A stretch of 64,000 bases of DNA from GCA-2733415 sp049614485 (GCA_049614485.1 JBMZDR010000002.1:124001-188000); one strand, 5' to 3'; positions 34,589-43,569 are shown, numbered from the stretch's first letter. The notes: a model not told the origin generated them from the sequence alone. Program-made: numbers and translations.

Positions 34589-36997
34589 ATGAAAAAACTA
34601 ATTCAACTCTCTGTTATGCTATTTGCAGTAATAACATTTGCGCAAGAAAAGGCACCAAAAGTGGGGGCCATATCTGGTTTGGTCATTGACCAAAACACAC
34701 AAGAAACACTCCCCTACGTTAGTATAATTATTAAAGATTTTCAAAATACCGTTTTAACTGGAGGAATCACTAACGACGAAGGTAAATTTAGTATTGATAA
34801 AATTCCTGCTGGAGAACAAACCATTGAAATTCAATTTATAGGCTATAAAACTGATGTTAGAAAAATAGTATTCTCAAGGCAAAACCCTAAACACAACTTA
34901 GGAACCATCACTTTAACCGAAGATGCAGCGCAGCTTGATGAAGTTGTTGTTATTGCAGAAACGTCAAGTGTTGTTCAAAAAATAGATCGTAAAGTTATTA
35001 ATGTAGGTAAAGATTTAACTTCTGCAGGAACAACTGCTTCTGAGTTATTAAATAACGTGCAATCCGTAAGTGTCGATTCTCAAACAGGAAACATCAGTTT
35101 AAGAGGAAATGAAAACGTACGTGTGTTAGTTGATGGTAAACCATCTAATATTAGTGTTGCTGATTTATTAAAACAAATTCCATCTACATCTATCAAACAA
35201 GTTGAACTCATCACAAACCCATCTGCAAAATATAGCCCAGAAGGTATGAGTGGGATGATCAATATCGTTTTACATAAAAATGCCAATCAAGGGTTTAATG
35301 GTAGTGTGAATACTGGAGTTACTCAAGGAGAGAACACCCGTTTTAATGGCTCTGTAGATATGAATTACAAAACTGGAAAAGTAAACTTTTTCGGTAATTA
35401 CGGTTACAATACTGGTAAAAATGACAACTACGGACACGTAAACAGAAGTGGTAACACCCCTTTATTACAAGAATTTAATAATACTGACACGCGTTCTTCA
35501 CACCTGTTTAAAGTTGGTGCAGATATTTATATTAATGATAAAAACACACTGTCATTTTACACCACACAAAACATAAGTGAAAATACACAAGACGGAAGAA
35601 CTAGAGTCACTATAGCTGATGTTCTTGAAACCAATGCACCAAATTTTGCAGATAGAAAATCTAATGCCGAAACTTATAACTTAAATTATAAATTAGATTT
35701 CGACGATAAAAACGAACACAACTTAGAGTTTGAAGCAACATATTCTAATGCTAATTCACCGGAAATAGCTTATTACAAAGAGCTGATTGACCCATCTGAT
35801 CTAATTACAAATTATGACAATGATGTAGAAAACGAAACAGACAACTTCTTATTCAACCTAGATTATACAGTACCCCTTTTTGAAAATGGAAAATTAGAAG
35901 TTGGAGCTGAAATTAGGACAAATAATGCATCTAATTCTAATATTTCAAATCAACATGAATATGTATATGATACTAATGGCGATGTTATAGGTACACAACC
36001 AATTGGCAATTCTGCATTTGATTATGATCGTTCAATTTATTCAGGGTATGCTAATTACGGGCATAAATTCGGAAAATTAACCATGCAACTAGGCGTTCGT
36101 TTGGAACAATATGACGTTAATGGTAATTTTAAAAGAGGGACAGCAACTGCAGGTTATAAAGACAATATTTTTAGTGCTTATCCATCCGCTTTTTTCACCT
36201 ATAACCCCTCTGAAAAAAATCAATTTCAAGTAAGTTATAGTAGACGAGTTGACAGACCTGGAATTGGACAAGTAAATCCGATAAGACAATGGAGTACACC
36301 TTTAATTACATCTGTAGGGAATCCTGACTTAAGACCTCAGTTTACCAATTCTTATGAAATTAATTACACACGCCAGATTAAAAATGGTTCAATTACTTTC
36401 GGAACATTCTACAGAAAAATAAACGATAATATTTCACGATATTCAACTATTGACCCATTAGATGATGCAAAACAACTGTTATCATTTACAAACTTTGATG
36501 ATACAGATAGGTATGGATTTGAAATATCATCTAATTACAAAGTTTCAAAGTGGTGGCGCATTAATGCTAGTGCCGATTATTATGCAAAAACAGAACAAAA
36601 CTTAGACAGAGAAATTAATGCCACAAGTTTTAACGCTCGTTTAAGCAACAGTTTTACAGCAACTAAACGTTTACGTTTTCAGTTATTTTCAATGTATAGA
36701 GCTGCAGAAGATGGTATACAGTTTGACAGAAAACCTATGTGGATGATTAATGCTGGATCAAGTTTGTCTGTTTTAAACAACAAAGGAACTATTAGCTTTA
36801 GAGTGAATGACATTTTTAAAGGAATGAAGTTCGCATTTGACTCGACTCAACCTTACACTCAAAGTGGCCAATTTAATTGGGAAAGCAGAACTGCTTACTT
36901 AGGTTTCAATTACCGATTTGGTGGTGGAAAAAACAAAGCTCGTCAGCGTAAACAACGTGACAACAATGAAACTCAAGGTGGTGGTGGAATGATGTAG
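34589..36997 (+). CDS. TonB-dependent-receptor-like outer-membrane beta-barrel protein
   Basis: An 802-residue outer-membrane protein. I chose the ATG at 34589 (MKKLIQLSVMLFAVITFAQ), which gives a clean signal peptide; the longer ORF adds 30 unlikely residues. Residues about 28-115 form a CarboxypepD_reg-like domain (ISGLVIDQNTQETLPYVSI), then a plug domain (VVQKIDRKVINVGKDL...LRGNENVRVLVDGKP), then a barrel. The family is the Bacteroidota OMP beta-barrel type 3, distinct from SusC because no SusD follows. The C-terminus is an odd Gly/Lys-rich tail (FGGGKNKARQRKQRDNNET) instead of a terminal aromatic. Ligand unknown. Confidence 0.88.
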   Translation: MKKLIQLSVMLFAVITFAQEKAPKVGAISGLVIDQNTQETLPYVSIIIKDFQNTVLTGGITNDEGKFSIDKIPAGEQTIEIQFIGYKTDVRKIVFSRQNPKHNLGTITLTEDAAQLDEVVVIAETSSVVQKIDRKVINVGKDLTSAGTTASELLNNVQSVSVDSQTGNISLRGNENVRVLVDGKPSNISVADLLKQIPSTSIKQVELITNPSAKYSPEGMSGMINIVLHKNANQGFNGSVNTGVTQGENTRFNGSVDMNYKTGKVNFFGNYGYNTGKNDNYGHVNRSGNTPLLQEFNNTDTRSSHLFKVGADIYINDKNTLSFYTTQNISENTQDGRTRVTIADVLETNAPNFADRKSNAETYNLNYKLDFDDKNEHNLEFEATYSNANSPEIAYYKELIDPSDLITNYDNDVENETDNFLFNLDYTVPLFENGKLEVGAEIRTNNASNSNISNQHEYVYDTNGDVIGTQPIGNSAFDYDRSIYSGYANYGHKFGKLTMQLGVRLEQYDVNGNFKRGTATAGYKDNIFSAYPSAFFTYNPSEKNQFQVSYSRRVDRPGIGQVNPIRQWSTPLITSVGNPDLRPQFTNSYEINYTRQIKNGSITFGTFYRKINDNISRYSTIDPLDDAKQLLSFTNFDDTDRYGFEISSNYKVSKWWRINASADYYAKTEQNLDREINATSFNARLSNSFTATKRLRFQLFSMYRAAEDGIQFDRKPMWMINAGSSLSVLNNKGTISFRVNDIFKGMKFAFDSTQPYTQSGQFNWESRTAYLGFNYRFGGGKNKARQRKQRDNNETQGGGGMM

Positions 36998-37020
36998 CAC
37001 AAGGTTTCTTTATACTACTT

Positions 37021-37070
37021 AAACATAAAAGTCCGAATTTAGCAATTATTAAATTCGGACTTTTATGTTT
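37021..37070 (+). terminator. Strong terminator of the TonB-type receptor gene
   Basis: A perfect 21-base-pair stem: the arm at 37021-37041 (core AAGTCCGAATTTA) pairs with the arm at 37050-37070 (core TAAATTCGGACTT) around an 8-base loop. Confidence 0.8.
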
Positions 37071-37143
37071 GTTTTATTGCCCCAACCAGGTAGTTCAATA
37101 ACCAGAATAATTTACGATGGTATGTTTTTTTTATGTAAGAAAA

Positions 37144-38040
37144 TTATGCTTTCTTTTTTAAATACATTTTTGGCGTCAACTTTTTTAACCCTTCTTTAGA
37201 AAGGAAAGTAGTGTATATGCCTCCTTTTATATTATTAACATCAAACTCAATAATAAATGCGTCTTTATCTATAGTATCAATTAAGTTATAGGTTCTTCTA
37301 ATATCTATTCTATTAATTACACTATGAATAATTTCTTTTTCGGCTTGAGGACCTCTTTTCCCATAACCTCCTGACCCTTTATATAACGTTGTTCCTGTTC
37401 CAATAACACGTATCAGTTCTTCATTAATTTTATCTGATTGTTCAGAAATTATCATTAGGCCTACATAATCTTCAAAGCCTTCAATCATTAAATCAATAAC
37501 TTTGGCCGTAACAATAAAGGTTAAAATGGAATACATCGCAATTTCAAGTGATAGTAACATTGCTGTGGCTGTAAATAAAATTACATTAAAAAACAATATC
37601 ACTTTACCTATACTTACTCCTAGCCTGTCATGTATAAAGACTCCTAATATTTCTGAACCGTCTAAAACTGCGCCATTTTTTATTGCCAAACCTATTCCTG
37701 CGCCCAAAAACAATCCACCAAATATGGCTATAAGGAGTTTATCGTCTGTAATGGCTTCAAAATTTTCAAAATGTATAATGATTGCTAATAATATGATGGA
37801 GAGTACCGATTTAAAAAAAATTCGCTTAGTTAAGGTAAACCAGCCCAACACAAAAAAAGGGATACTAATAAGAAGTAGAAAATATGAAATGTCAATATTA
37901 AAAAGTTCACTAAGTAAAATAGCTATTCCTGTTGCTCCCCCATCTAAAAACCCATTGGGAAGTAAAAACATTTTCAAGCCCACGCTTGCGAGAAGAATAC
38001 CTAGTGTGATTTGAAAAATTTCTGACAAAATTTGCTTCAT
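37144..38040 (-). CDS. YitT family membrane protein (DUF2179 C-terminus)
   Basis: A 298-residue inner-membrane protein. The ATG at 38040 (MKQILSEIFQITLGILLASVG) starts the first helix; the longer ORF back to 38145 adds 35 residues running into a terminator. Five to six helices occur in residues about 5-205, with the family motifs FLLPNGFLDGGATGIAIL and IKNGAVLDGSEILGV. The cytosolic DUF2179 domain follows (YKGSGGYGKRGPQAEKEIIHSVINRIDIRRT...DKDAFIIEFDVNNIKGG). Members are widespread transporter-like proteins of unknown substrate. Confidence 0.88.
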   Translation of the reverse strand: MKQILSEIFQITLGILLASVGLKMFLLPNGFLDGGATGIAILLSELFNIDISYFLLLISIPFFVLGWFTLTKRIFFKSVLSIILLAIIIHFENFEAITDDKLLIAIFGGLFLGAGIGLAIKNGAVLDGSEILGVFIHDRLGVSIGKVILFFNVILFTATAMLLSLEIAMYSILTFIVTAKVIDLMIEGFEDYVGLMIISEQSDKINEELIRVIGTGTTLYKGSGGYGKRGPQAEKEIIHSVINRIDIRRTYNLIDTIDKDAFIIEFDVNNIKGGIYTTFLSKEGLKKLTPKMYLKKKA

Positions 38041-38127
38041 ATTTTTTTCCTTTACTGCTAAAGATAGGTTAATTAAACTGCTTAAAAAACTTTCATAACA
38101 TGAAAAAACAAGCTGTTTGTTCATTAT

Positions 38128-38166
38128 CCTAAAAAAAACACCCAAGCAGTACTTGGGTGTTTTTTT
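38128..38166. terminator. Terminator of the ric-norB transcript
   Basis: ACACCCAAG pairs with CTTGGGTGT around CAGTA, flanked by an A-run and a T-run, about 75 bases after the norB stop on the minus strand. The flanks allow activity in both directions. Confidence 0.8.
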
Positions 38167-38238
38167 ATTGATAAAACTTTGTGTCTATTTAGAGTAATAC
38201 ACCACATTTTTTATAACCTTAGATCAATATGATATAAA

Positions 38239-40467
38239 TTACTCTGTACTATTTTTTCTTTTATAACTATATATCGTTTCTGAAATAGTAAACCAACAGA
38301 AATAATATATACCAACTGAGAAAATAATATCTCCTATCATTCTAAGCCATTTTAATGTCTGTACTACTGGTGAGTATAGTAATTCAGAATCTCTTGCAAA
38401 AGAATAGCCTTTTGTTATTGAGGTATAGGCTTGAATAATTCCAATGGGTAGCAAACTGAAAAGAACCATAGCTACCAAACCAATGTTTAAAAGCCAAAAT
38501 GCTCTTTTTAACTTCTTACTATCCCAAGTTCTATTAGAATAAAAACGTAAACAAATAAGTATGAAGCCCATTCCTAACATTCCATAAACACCGAAAAGAG
38601 CGGTATGTGCATGCACTGCTGTTGTGTTTAACCCTTGTATGTAATATAACGCAATAGGTGGGTTAATTAAGAATCCGAAAACTCCGGCTCCTATAAAATT
38701 CCAAAATGCTACGGCTATAAAGAAAAATATTGGCCATTTATATTTTTGCATCCATGGTTTACTTTTTAAAAGGTTCCAATTTTCTCTAATTTCAAATCCC
38801 ATTAATGTTAATGGTACAACCTCTAAAGCACTAAATGTTGCACCTAATGCTATAGCCTGTACTGGGGTTCCTGAATAATATAAATGGTGTAAGGTACCTA
38901 TAATACCTCCTGCTAAAAATATTGTAGCTGATGCAACTGATACTCTTCCTGCTGTTTTAGATGATATTATTTTCATTTTAGAAAAAATAAACGCAATAAC
39001 TACTGTTGCAAACACCTCAAAGAATCCTTCAACCCATAAGTGTACTAGCCACCATCTCCAATAGTTAATTACGGGTAAGCTACTATTCTCTCCATACATT
39101 AAGCCTGAGAAAAAGAACATTCCAATGGCTACAACAGATACTAATAAAATAATGAGTAATTGCTTTGATTCGTCATTTTTACGAATAGCATAAACTATAT
39201 ATCTACCTACCATGAACACCCATAAAATTAAGCCTATACCCAGGAATATTTGCCAGAATCTTCCTAAATCCATATACTCGTATCCTTGATGTCCAAAGAA
39301 AAAGTTAGTGGTTAAATCTAAAAACTGATGAATCCCAAGCCACTCACCTAACATAGAGCCTAACACAATAACAATTAAGGCTATGAATAAAAAATTAATT
39401 CCAAATACTTGGTATTTCATATCTTTATTTGAAATCATGGGTGCTAAAAACAAGCCTGTGGCCAGCCAAGTTGCAGCTATCCAAAATACGGCTAATTGTG
39501 TATGCCAAGTTCTTGTAACAGAATAGGGTAAATAATTTGCTAAGTCAAAACCGAAAAATGATTGTCCTTCAACAGTATAATGTACTGTCACAATACCTAA
39601 AACAACTTGTAAAGCAATTAAAAGCGATATCACAACAAAGTATTTCAATACCGCTTTTTGTGAGCGGTATAATTTCATATTTGTTAGGGGATCATTGTTT
39701 GGTTTTGTTATAATTTCACCTTTTTCATGATTTCTTAAATAATAATACGTTAAAATTCCAATAAATAGGAGTAACAATACTATTGATAAACCTGACCAAA
39801 CTATTGAATCTTTAGTAATTTCATTATCAATTAGTGGCTCATGTGGCCAATTAGACGTATAGGTATATTCTTTATTTGGTCTATTGGTACTTGCTGCCCA
39901 GGAAGTCCAGAATAAAAAAGCATTTAATTGTTTTAGTTTTGTAGCGTTAGTCAATGCCCCACTAGGGATGGCATACTCTTCTTTTCCTTCAGAAAATATA
40001 GAGGTATAATGCTTTATATTGGCATTAATAGCAGCTAACCGCTCTTTAGAAACTGTAATTGTATTATTACTTTTATTAAATGTATTGGTTTTAACATCAT
40101 TAATTAAACGTGCTTTAATTGCGGCCTTATTTTCTACATCTAAATTTTCATACGAAGTTTTAAAATCAGATTTTGACCAATGGTCTAATAAATATACTGC
40201 TTCGCGGTGTATCCAATCTGCTGTCCAATCTGGAGCCACATAACTTCCATGCCCCCAAATGGAACCAACTTCCATACCTCCAATTGATTCCCATACATTC
40301 TGACCTATTTGAATGTCTTCTTTTGTATAGACAAGCGCTCCAGAATCTTTAACAATAACCTTATCTGGTATTGGTGGTTGTGTTTGATACACTTCTGTTC
40401 CTATCCATATTAATGCTATAAACGAAAGGGTTACAACACTAATAAATGCTATCCAAGTTTTTTTCAT
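38239..40467 (-). CDS. norB: Quinol-dependent nitric oxide reductase (qNOR)
   Basis: A 742-residue inner-membrane haem-copper-family enzyme that reduces two NO to N2O with quinol electrons. TM1 (about 7-27) is followed by a large periplasmic domain (QIGQNVWESIGGMEVGSIWGHG) with no CxxCH haem-c site, which marks the single-subunit quinol type. Haem b/b3 and FeB histidines are seen in RTWHTQLAVFW, HLWVEGFFEVFATV, IGTLHHLYYSGTP and TAVHAHTALFGVYGMLG; the FeB-site glutamate is in VEGFFE. All expected ligands are present. It begins 8 bases after the RIC gene, so it is co-transcribed. Role: NO detoxification or truncated denitrification. Confidence 0.95.
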   Translation of the reverse strand: MKKTWIAFISVVTLSFIALIWIGTEVYQTQPPIPDKVIVKDSGALVYTKEDIQIGQNVWESIGGMEVGSIWGHGSYVAPDWTADWIHREAVYLLDHWSKSDFKTSYENLDVENKAAIKARLINDVKTNTFNKSNNTITVSKERLAAINANIKHYTSIFSEGKEEYAIPSGALTNATKLKQLNAFLFWTSWAASTNRPNKEYTYTSNWPHEPLIDNEITKDSIVWSGLSIVLLLLFIGILTYYYLRNHEKGEIITKPNNDPLTNMKLYRSQKAVLKYFVVISLLIALQVVLGIVTVHYTVEGQSFFGFDLANYLPYSVTRTWHTQLAVFWIAATWLATGLFLAPMISNKDMKYQVFGINFLFIALIVIVLGSMLGEWLGIHQFLDLTTNFFFGHQGYEYMDLGRFWQIFLGIGLILWVFMVGRYIVYAIRKNDESKQLLIILLVSVVAIGMFFFSGLMYGENSSLPVINYWRWWLVHLWVEGFFEVFATVVIAFIFSKMKIISSKTAGRVSVASATIFLAGGIIGTLHHLYYSGTPVQAIALGATFSALEVVPLTLMGFEIRENWNLLKSKPWMQKYKWPIFFFIAVAFWNFIGAGVFGFLINPPIALYYIQGLNTTAVHAHTALFGVYGMLGMGFILICLRFYSNRTWDSKKLKRAFWLLNIGLVAMVLFSLLPIGIIQAYTSITKGYSFARDSELLYSPVVQTLKWLRMIGDIIFSVGIYYFCWFTISETIYSYKRKNSTE

Positions 40468-40475
40468 GGCTATTT

Positions 40476-41198
40476 CTAGTTTTGTTGAGTTTGTTCTAGT
40501 TCTACTCCTTTTTTAAATAAAATATTGTTTTCTAAATGGATGTGCTTTTGCAAATCTTCTTCAAATTCTTGTAATAAAGAAAACGTAACTTTATACGTAT
40601 TGCAAGCATCTTGTGGCGGTGTGTAGTTGTTACTTAATGACGCTATTTTTCTAAACCGGTGCCCTTCATTATCATGCTCTTGATGCAACATTGCAATAGG
40701 ACTCTTTACTGTGTCAAATTGTGGACTAGAAACTGATATTCCATTATTTTTTGCCTCAGCTAATTTTTTAAAATATGGAAATAAAATCAATTCCTCTTTC
40801 TTCATATGCATTGCTAAATCATCTGCGCTTTCTGTAAATAAGGCCTTAATTTCAAATAACTCAGGATGTTGTGCACCGTGAACTTGACAAATTTTATTAA
40901 GGTATTGTTTAATCTCAGGTGTTTTTATTTCAATGTATTTATGATGTGTATTATAAATATAATCTGTAAGAAAGGTGATATCCCAAGACTGATAATCATT
41001 TGTATCTGGCTCTGTTTTACAACAATTAACCAATTGATTAATTAATTCATCATTATTAATTTTATTTGTAGAGCAAACTTTTTCTATACTTCTATTCCCA
41101 TTACAGCAAAAGTCTACGCCATATGATTTGAAAATAGCTGCGGTTTTATAATTTTCTGCAACAATATTACTAACTAAGGTTTCGTTATTTATATCCAT
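40476..41198 (-). CDS. ric: Iron-sulfur cluster repair di-iron protein (RIC/YtfE/ScdA)
   Basis: A 240-residue cytosolic protein. The N-terminal ScdA_N domain carries the vicinal pair C31-C32 (YGVDFCCNGNRS). A hemerythrin-like domain follows with di-iron histidines and carboxylates in YNTHHKYIE, QVHGAQHPEL, MHMKKEELILFPYF, LHQEHDNEGHRF and LQKHIHLENNILFKKG. RIC restores iron-sulfur clusters damaged by NO or peroxide. Its operon with norB links repair and NO removal. Upstream lies a TTGATA-N10-TATCAA palindrome that may bind a regulator. Confidence 0.95.
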   Translation of the reverse strand: MDINNETLVSNIVAENYKTAAIFKSYGVDFCCNGNRSIEKVCSTNKINNDELINQLVNCCKTEPDTNDYQSWDITFLTDYIYNTHHKYIEIKTPEIKQYLNKICQVHGAQHPELFEIKALFTESADDLAMHMKKEELILFPYFKKLAEAKNNGISVSSPQFDTVKSPIAMLHQEHDNEGHRFRKIASLSNNYTPPQDACNTYKVTFSLLQEFEEDLQKHIHLENNILFKKGVELEQTQQN

Positions 41199-41246
41199 AT
41201 TTGTTTAATTTTAATTGTTAAGTTCATCTTATTATTTAATTTGTAT

Positions 41247-41268
41247 TTGATACAACTACATATATCAA
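41247..41268 (-). promoter_or_regulatory. Palindrome TTGATA-N10-TATCAA upstream of ric-norB
   Basis: TTGATA (41247-41252) and TATCAA (41263-41268) form a 22-base dyad about 50-70 bases upstream of the ric ATG. Its overall length is that of a CRP/FNR-family site, but the half-sites differ from FNR spacing. A weak TACTTATG -7-like element lies further upstream, so binding could be activating or repressing. Assigned from sequence symmetry only. Confidence 0.4.
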
Positions 41269-41344
41269 TTCCATAAGTATTTTTAATCTTTCTTGAGGAG
41301 TTTTAATTGATCTATTTATTCTTAAAAAGAACCGTAATAATTGC

Positions 41345-41791
41345 TTAATTGAGGTTTGGGATCTTGTCTTTTTGCATCTGGTTAAGTCCAAAAACAAAAA
41401 GGCTGGCTATTTTTAATATTTCCAATAAACCAAATGCAAGATGTAAATTACTTTTAGGCACTTGTACATCGTTTATAATTAAATCTGCTCGTTCAACTAA
41501 AGCTGGAAGCAACCAAAACGTTTGTACTGTTAAAACAAGAATTATGATAAAAAACAGATACGGAGTTTGTTGTTTTAATCCTTTCACTAGTGCAGAAATT
41601 AAACAAATACTAATAATGATTGCGAATGTAATTTCTACGGTATTTAAAGCATTGAACACAAGTTTACCTATACCTAAGCCTAACTTGGTTGTTATGTTTG
41701 GGGCTTGAAACTTTAGCCATGATTCCATAAAACTTATAGAACTCACGAAGCCAATCCATATAAATGTTGTTAGTAGTATGATTTTTTTCAT
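41345..41791 (-). CDS. Four-helix membrane protein of the NO cluster, function unknown
   Basis: A 148-residue protein with four predicted membrane helices (about 3-22, 45-68, 74-94, 115-138). The loop after TM1 has SWLKFQAPNITTKLGLGIGKLVFNALNTVE and the last helix starts KSNLHLAFGLLEILKIA, with a single histidine (H117) and two acidic residues in ALVERADLI. No haem or metal motif is evident. It lies between the Rrf2 regulator and ric-norB on the same strand, with a palindrome over its promoter region, so a part in the NO response is likely. Family not recognised with confidence. Confidence 0.65.
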   Translation of the reverse strand: MKKIILLTTFIWIGFVSSISFMESWLKFQAPNITTKLGLGIGKLVFNALNTVEITFAIIISICLISALVKGLKQQTPYLFFIIILVLTVQTFWLLPALVERADLIINDVQVPKSNLHLAFGLLEILKIASLFVFGLNQMQKDKIPNLN

Positions 41792-41831
41792 AGGTTAAAT
41801 TGAGGGGTTACTAAAAAGCTATTTTTTTAAT

Positions 41832-41859
41832 AAAGGATAAAAAGATAGTTTTATCCTTT
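41832..41859 (-). promoter_or_regulatory. Perfect 11-bp palindrome before the 4-TM gene
   Basis: AAAGGATAAAA (41832-41842) and TTTTATCCTTT (41849-41859) flank a 6-base spacer. On the minus strand it covers a TATCTTTT element resembling a -7 box, 41 bases upstream of the ATG at 41791. It could be an operator, or a terminator of the upstream Rrf2 gene, though the minus-strand tail is A-rich rather than T-rich. Confidence 0.45.
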
Positions 41860-41874
41860 TTATGTTAAATTTTT

Positions 41875-42309
41875 TTAATTTTTTAAATAAAATACATCTA
41901 AATTCATGTCATTAACAAGCATTGATAAGGTTGTACATTCTAACATTTCTTTTAATTTATCACGGATTTCTATAAATTTAAAGTGTAACGGACAAGGTAA
42001 ATCTTCATTACATTTTCTTAAGCCTAAACCACAATTAGTATAGATTGAATCACCGTCTAGAACTTTAACAACGTCGCTTAATTTAACACTCCCTAGTTTG
42101 TCTTTTTCAATTACAAATCCACCATAAGGGCCTTTTATAGATTTTACTATATTATTGCGTGTAAGCTGCTGCAAAACTTTAGCAGTAAATGCTTGAGGAG
42201 AGTTTATTGCTTCTGATATTGTATGTAAACTTACCTTATTGTCTAAAGCACTTTGTTGGGCAATATATATTACTGCTCGAAGTCCATATTCACACGATTT
42301 TGAAAACAT
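41875..42309 (-). CDS. Rrf2-family regulator, NsrR-like, with three iron-sulfur cysteines
   Basis: A 144-residue winged-helix repressor (CEYGLRAVIYIAQQ, then recognition helix INSPQAFTAKVLQQLTRNNIV and wing IKGPYGGFVI). The cluster-binding loop has C93-x6-C100-x5-C106, close to the spacing in NsrR and IscR. NsrR loses its cluster on NO and derepresses NO-defence genes, which fits the neighbours ric and norB. Its own promoter carries a 32-base palindrome over the -33 element, a sign of autoregulation. Which ligand it senses is inferred from context. Confidence 0.88.
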   Translation of the reverse strand: MFSKSCEYGLRAVIYIAQQSALDNKVSLHTISEAINSPQAFTAKVLQQLTRNNIVKSIKGPYGGFVIEKDKLGSVKLSDVVKVLDGDSIYTNCGLGLRKCNEDLPCPLHFKFIEIRDKLKEMLECTTLSMLVNDMNLDVFYLKN

Positions 42310-42329
42310 AAATATTCCTTTTAATAGTA

Positions 42330-42359
42330 CAAATATAAGGAGTATTTTATAACCGACAA
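42330..42359 (-). promoter_or_regulatory. Promoter of the Rrf2 regulator (TTG-N19-TATATTTG)
   Basis: On the minus strand the -33 TTG is at 42359-42357 and the -7 TATATTTG at 42337-42330, 19 bases apart. The transcript should start near 42324, 15 bases before the ATG. Confidence 0.7.
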
Positions 42360-42376
42360 CATTATCCGTTATAAAA
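42345..42376 (-). promoter_or_regulatory. Palindromic operator candidate overlapping the Rrf2 promoter
   Basis: TTTTATAACCGA (42345-42356) and TCCGTTATAAAA (42365-42376) form 12-base arms with one mismatch around an 8-base spacer. The dyad straddles the -33 TTG (42357-42359), so a bound regulator would block the promoter. Most likely ligand: the adjacent Rrf2 protein. Confidence 0.6.
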
Positions 42377-42420
42377 TGTGTTTTTAATTAAACTAGTCAC
42401 TGTTCTTAATCCTAAAACAA

Positions 42421-42449
42421 AAAACACTCAAGTTAAACTTGAGTGTTTT
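42421..42449 (-). terminator. Terminator of fabH
   Basis: AAAACACTCAAGTT (42421-42434) pairs with AACTTGAGTGTTTT (42436-42449), about 20 bases after the fabH stop on the minus strand. Confidence 0.75.
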
Positions 42450-42469
42450 AAATATAAATTACTTTAAGG

Positions 42470-43483
42470 TTACGACCACTTTATAATAGCACTTCCCCAA
42501 GTGAACCCACTTCCGAAAGCTGCTAACACTACGGTATCCCCTTCTTTAATTTTTCCTTCTTCCCAAGCTTCACACAAGGCAATAGGTATAGAGGCTGCCG
42601 TGGTATTACCATATTTTTGTATGTTATTGAACACTTGATCATCAGACAACCCAAACTTCTTTTGAATAAACTGAGCAATACGTAGGTTTGCTTGATGTGG
42701 TATTAACATATCAATAGCATTTTTGTCTAGGTTATTAGTCATAAGCCCTTCCATTATTACCTCAGAAAAACGAACTACAGCATTTTTAAACACAAATTGT
42801 CCATTCATATACGGATAATAACTCAAATCCTCGGGGTTATTATCTCTTATAATATCTGTTATCCAGCGTCCGCCCATTCCAGGAGCTTCAGACGCTAGCT
42901 CTAAAGCATGTTTCCCTTCGGAATGTAAATGTGTAGATAAGATCCCTTTTGAATTATCCTCCTCACGAGACATCACCACTGCTCCAGCACCATCGCCAAA
43001 AATAACTGAAATACTTCTACCTCTAGTAGATTTATCAATCCCTTTAGATTGTAACTCAGAACCAATAACCAAAATATTTTTATACATTCCTGTTTTAATA
43101 AACTGATCAGCAACAGAAACGGCATAAATAAATCCTGAACATTGGTTACGGACATCTAAAGCGCCAACAGTTTTAATTCCTAAAGCCTCTTGAATTTGAA
43201 CACCGGGCCCAGGAAAAAAATAATCAGGGCTTAAGGTTGCAAAAACAATAAAATCTATTTCATCTTTATCCAACCCAGAACGTTTAATAGCTTGCTTAGC
43301 AGCTTCCAAACCCATAGTAAATGTAGTTTCTTTACTTTCTGGCTTTACCCATCTACGTTCTTTTATTCCTGTACGTTCCGTAATCCATTCGTCATTAGTG
43401 TCCATGATTTTTGACAAGTCATGATTCGTTACCACATTATCAGGAACGTATTTTCCTACACCTATTATTTTTGAATTGTACAT
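42470..43483 (-). CDS. fabH: Beta-ketoacyl-ACP synthase III
   Basis: A 337-residue thiolase-fold enzyme that starts fatty-acid synthesis by condensing an acyl-CoA with malonyl-ACP. The catalytic triad is complete: C115 (NQCSGFIYAV), H263 (PHQANLRI) and N293 (GNTTAASIP). In Bacteroidota FabH often prefers branched-chain acyl-CoA primers, which fits the branched-chain 2-oxo acid dehydrogenase subunits in this window, although no direct link is shown. It is a single-gene unit with its own terminator. Many Flavobacteria carry two FabH copies; only one is visible here. Confidence 0.95.
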   Translation of the reverse strand: MYNSKIIGVGKYVPDNVVTNHDLSKIMDTNDEWITERTGIKERRWVKPESKETTFTMGLEAAKQAIKRSGLDKDEIDFIVFATLSPDYFFPGPGVQIQEALGIKTVGALDVRNQCSGFIYAVSVADQFIKTGMYKNILVIGSELQSKGIDKSTRGRSISVIFGDGAGAVVMSREEDNSKGILSTHLHSEGKHALELASEAPGMGGRWITDIIRDNNPEDLSYYPYMNGQFVFKNAVVRFSEVIMEGLMTNNLDKNAIDMLIPHQANLRIAQFIQKKFGLSDDQVFNNIQKYGNTTAASIPIALCEAWEEGKIKEGDTVVLAAFGSGFTWGSAIIKWS

Positions 43484-43569
43484 ATGTTGGTTTTAGTATG
43501 CTGCAAAATAAGAATTTTGAAATGGAAACCGAAATTGAAGTTGATAAAAAACTGTACTTAACAATGGCA

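Noticed and set aside
38128..38166. Hairpin as an operator of the YitT gene
   Set aside because: The flanking A- and T-runs and the position after norB indicate a terminator.
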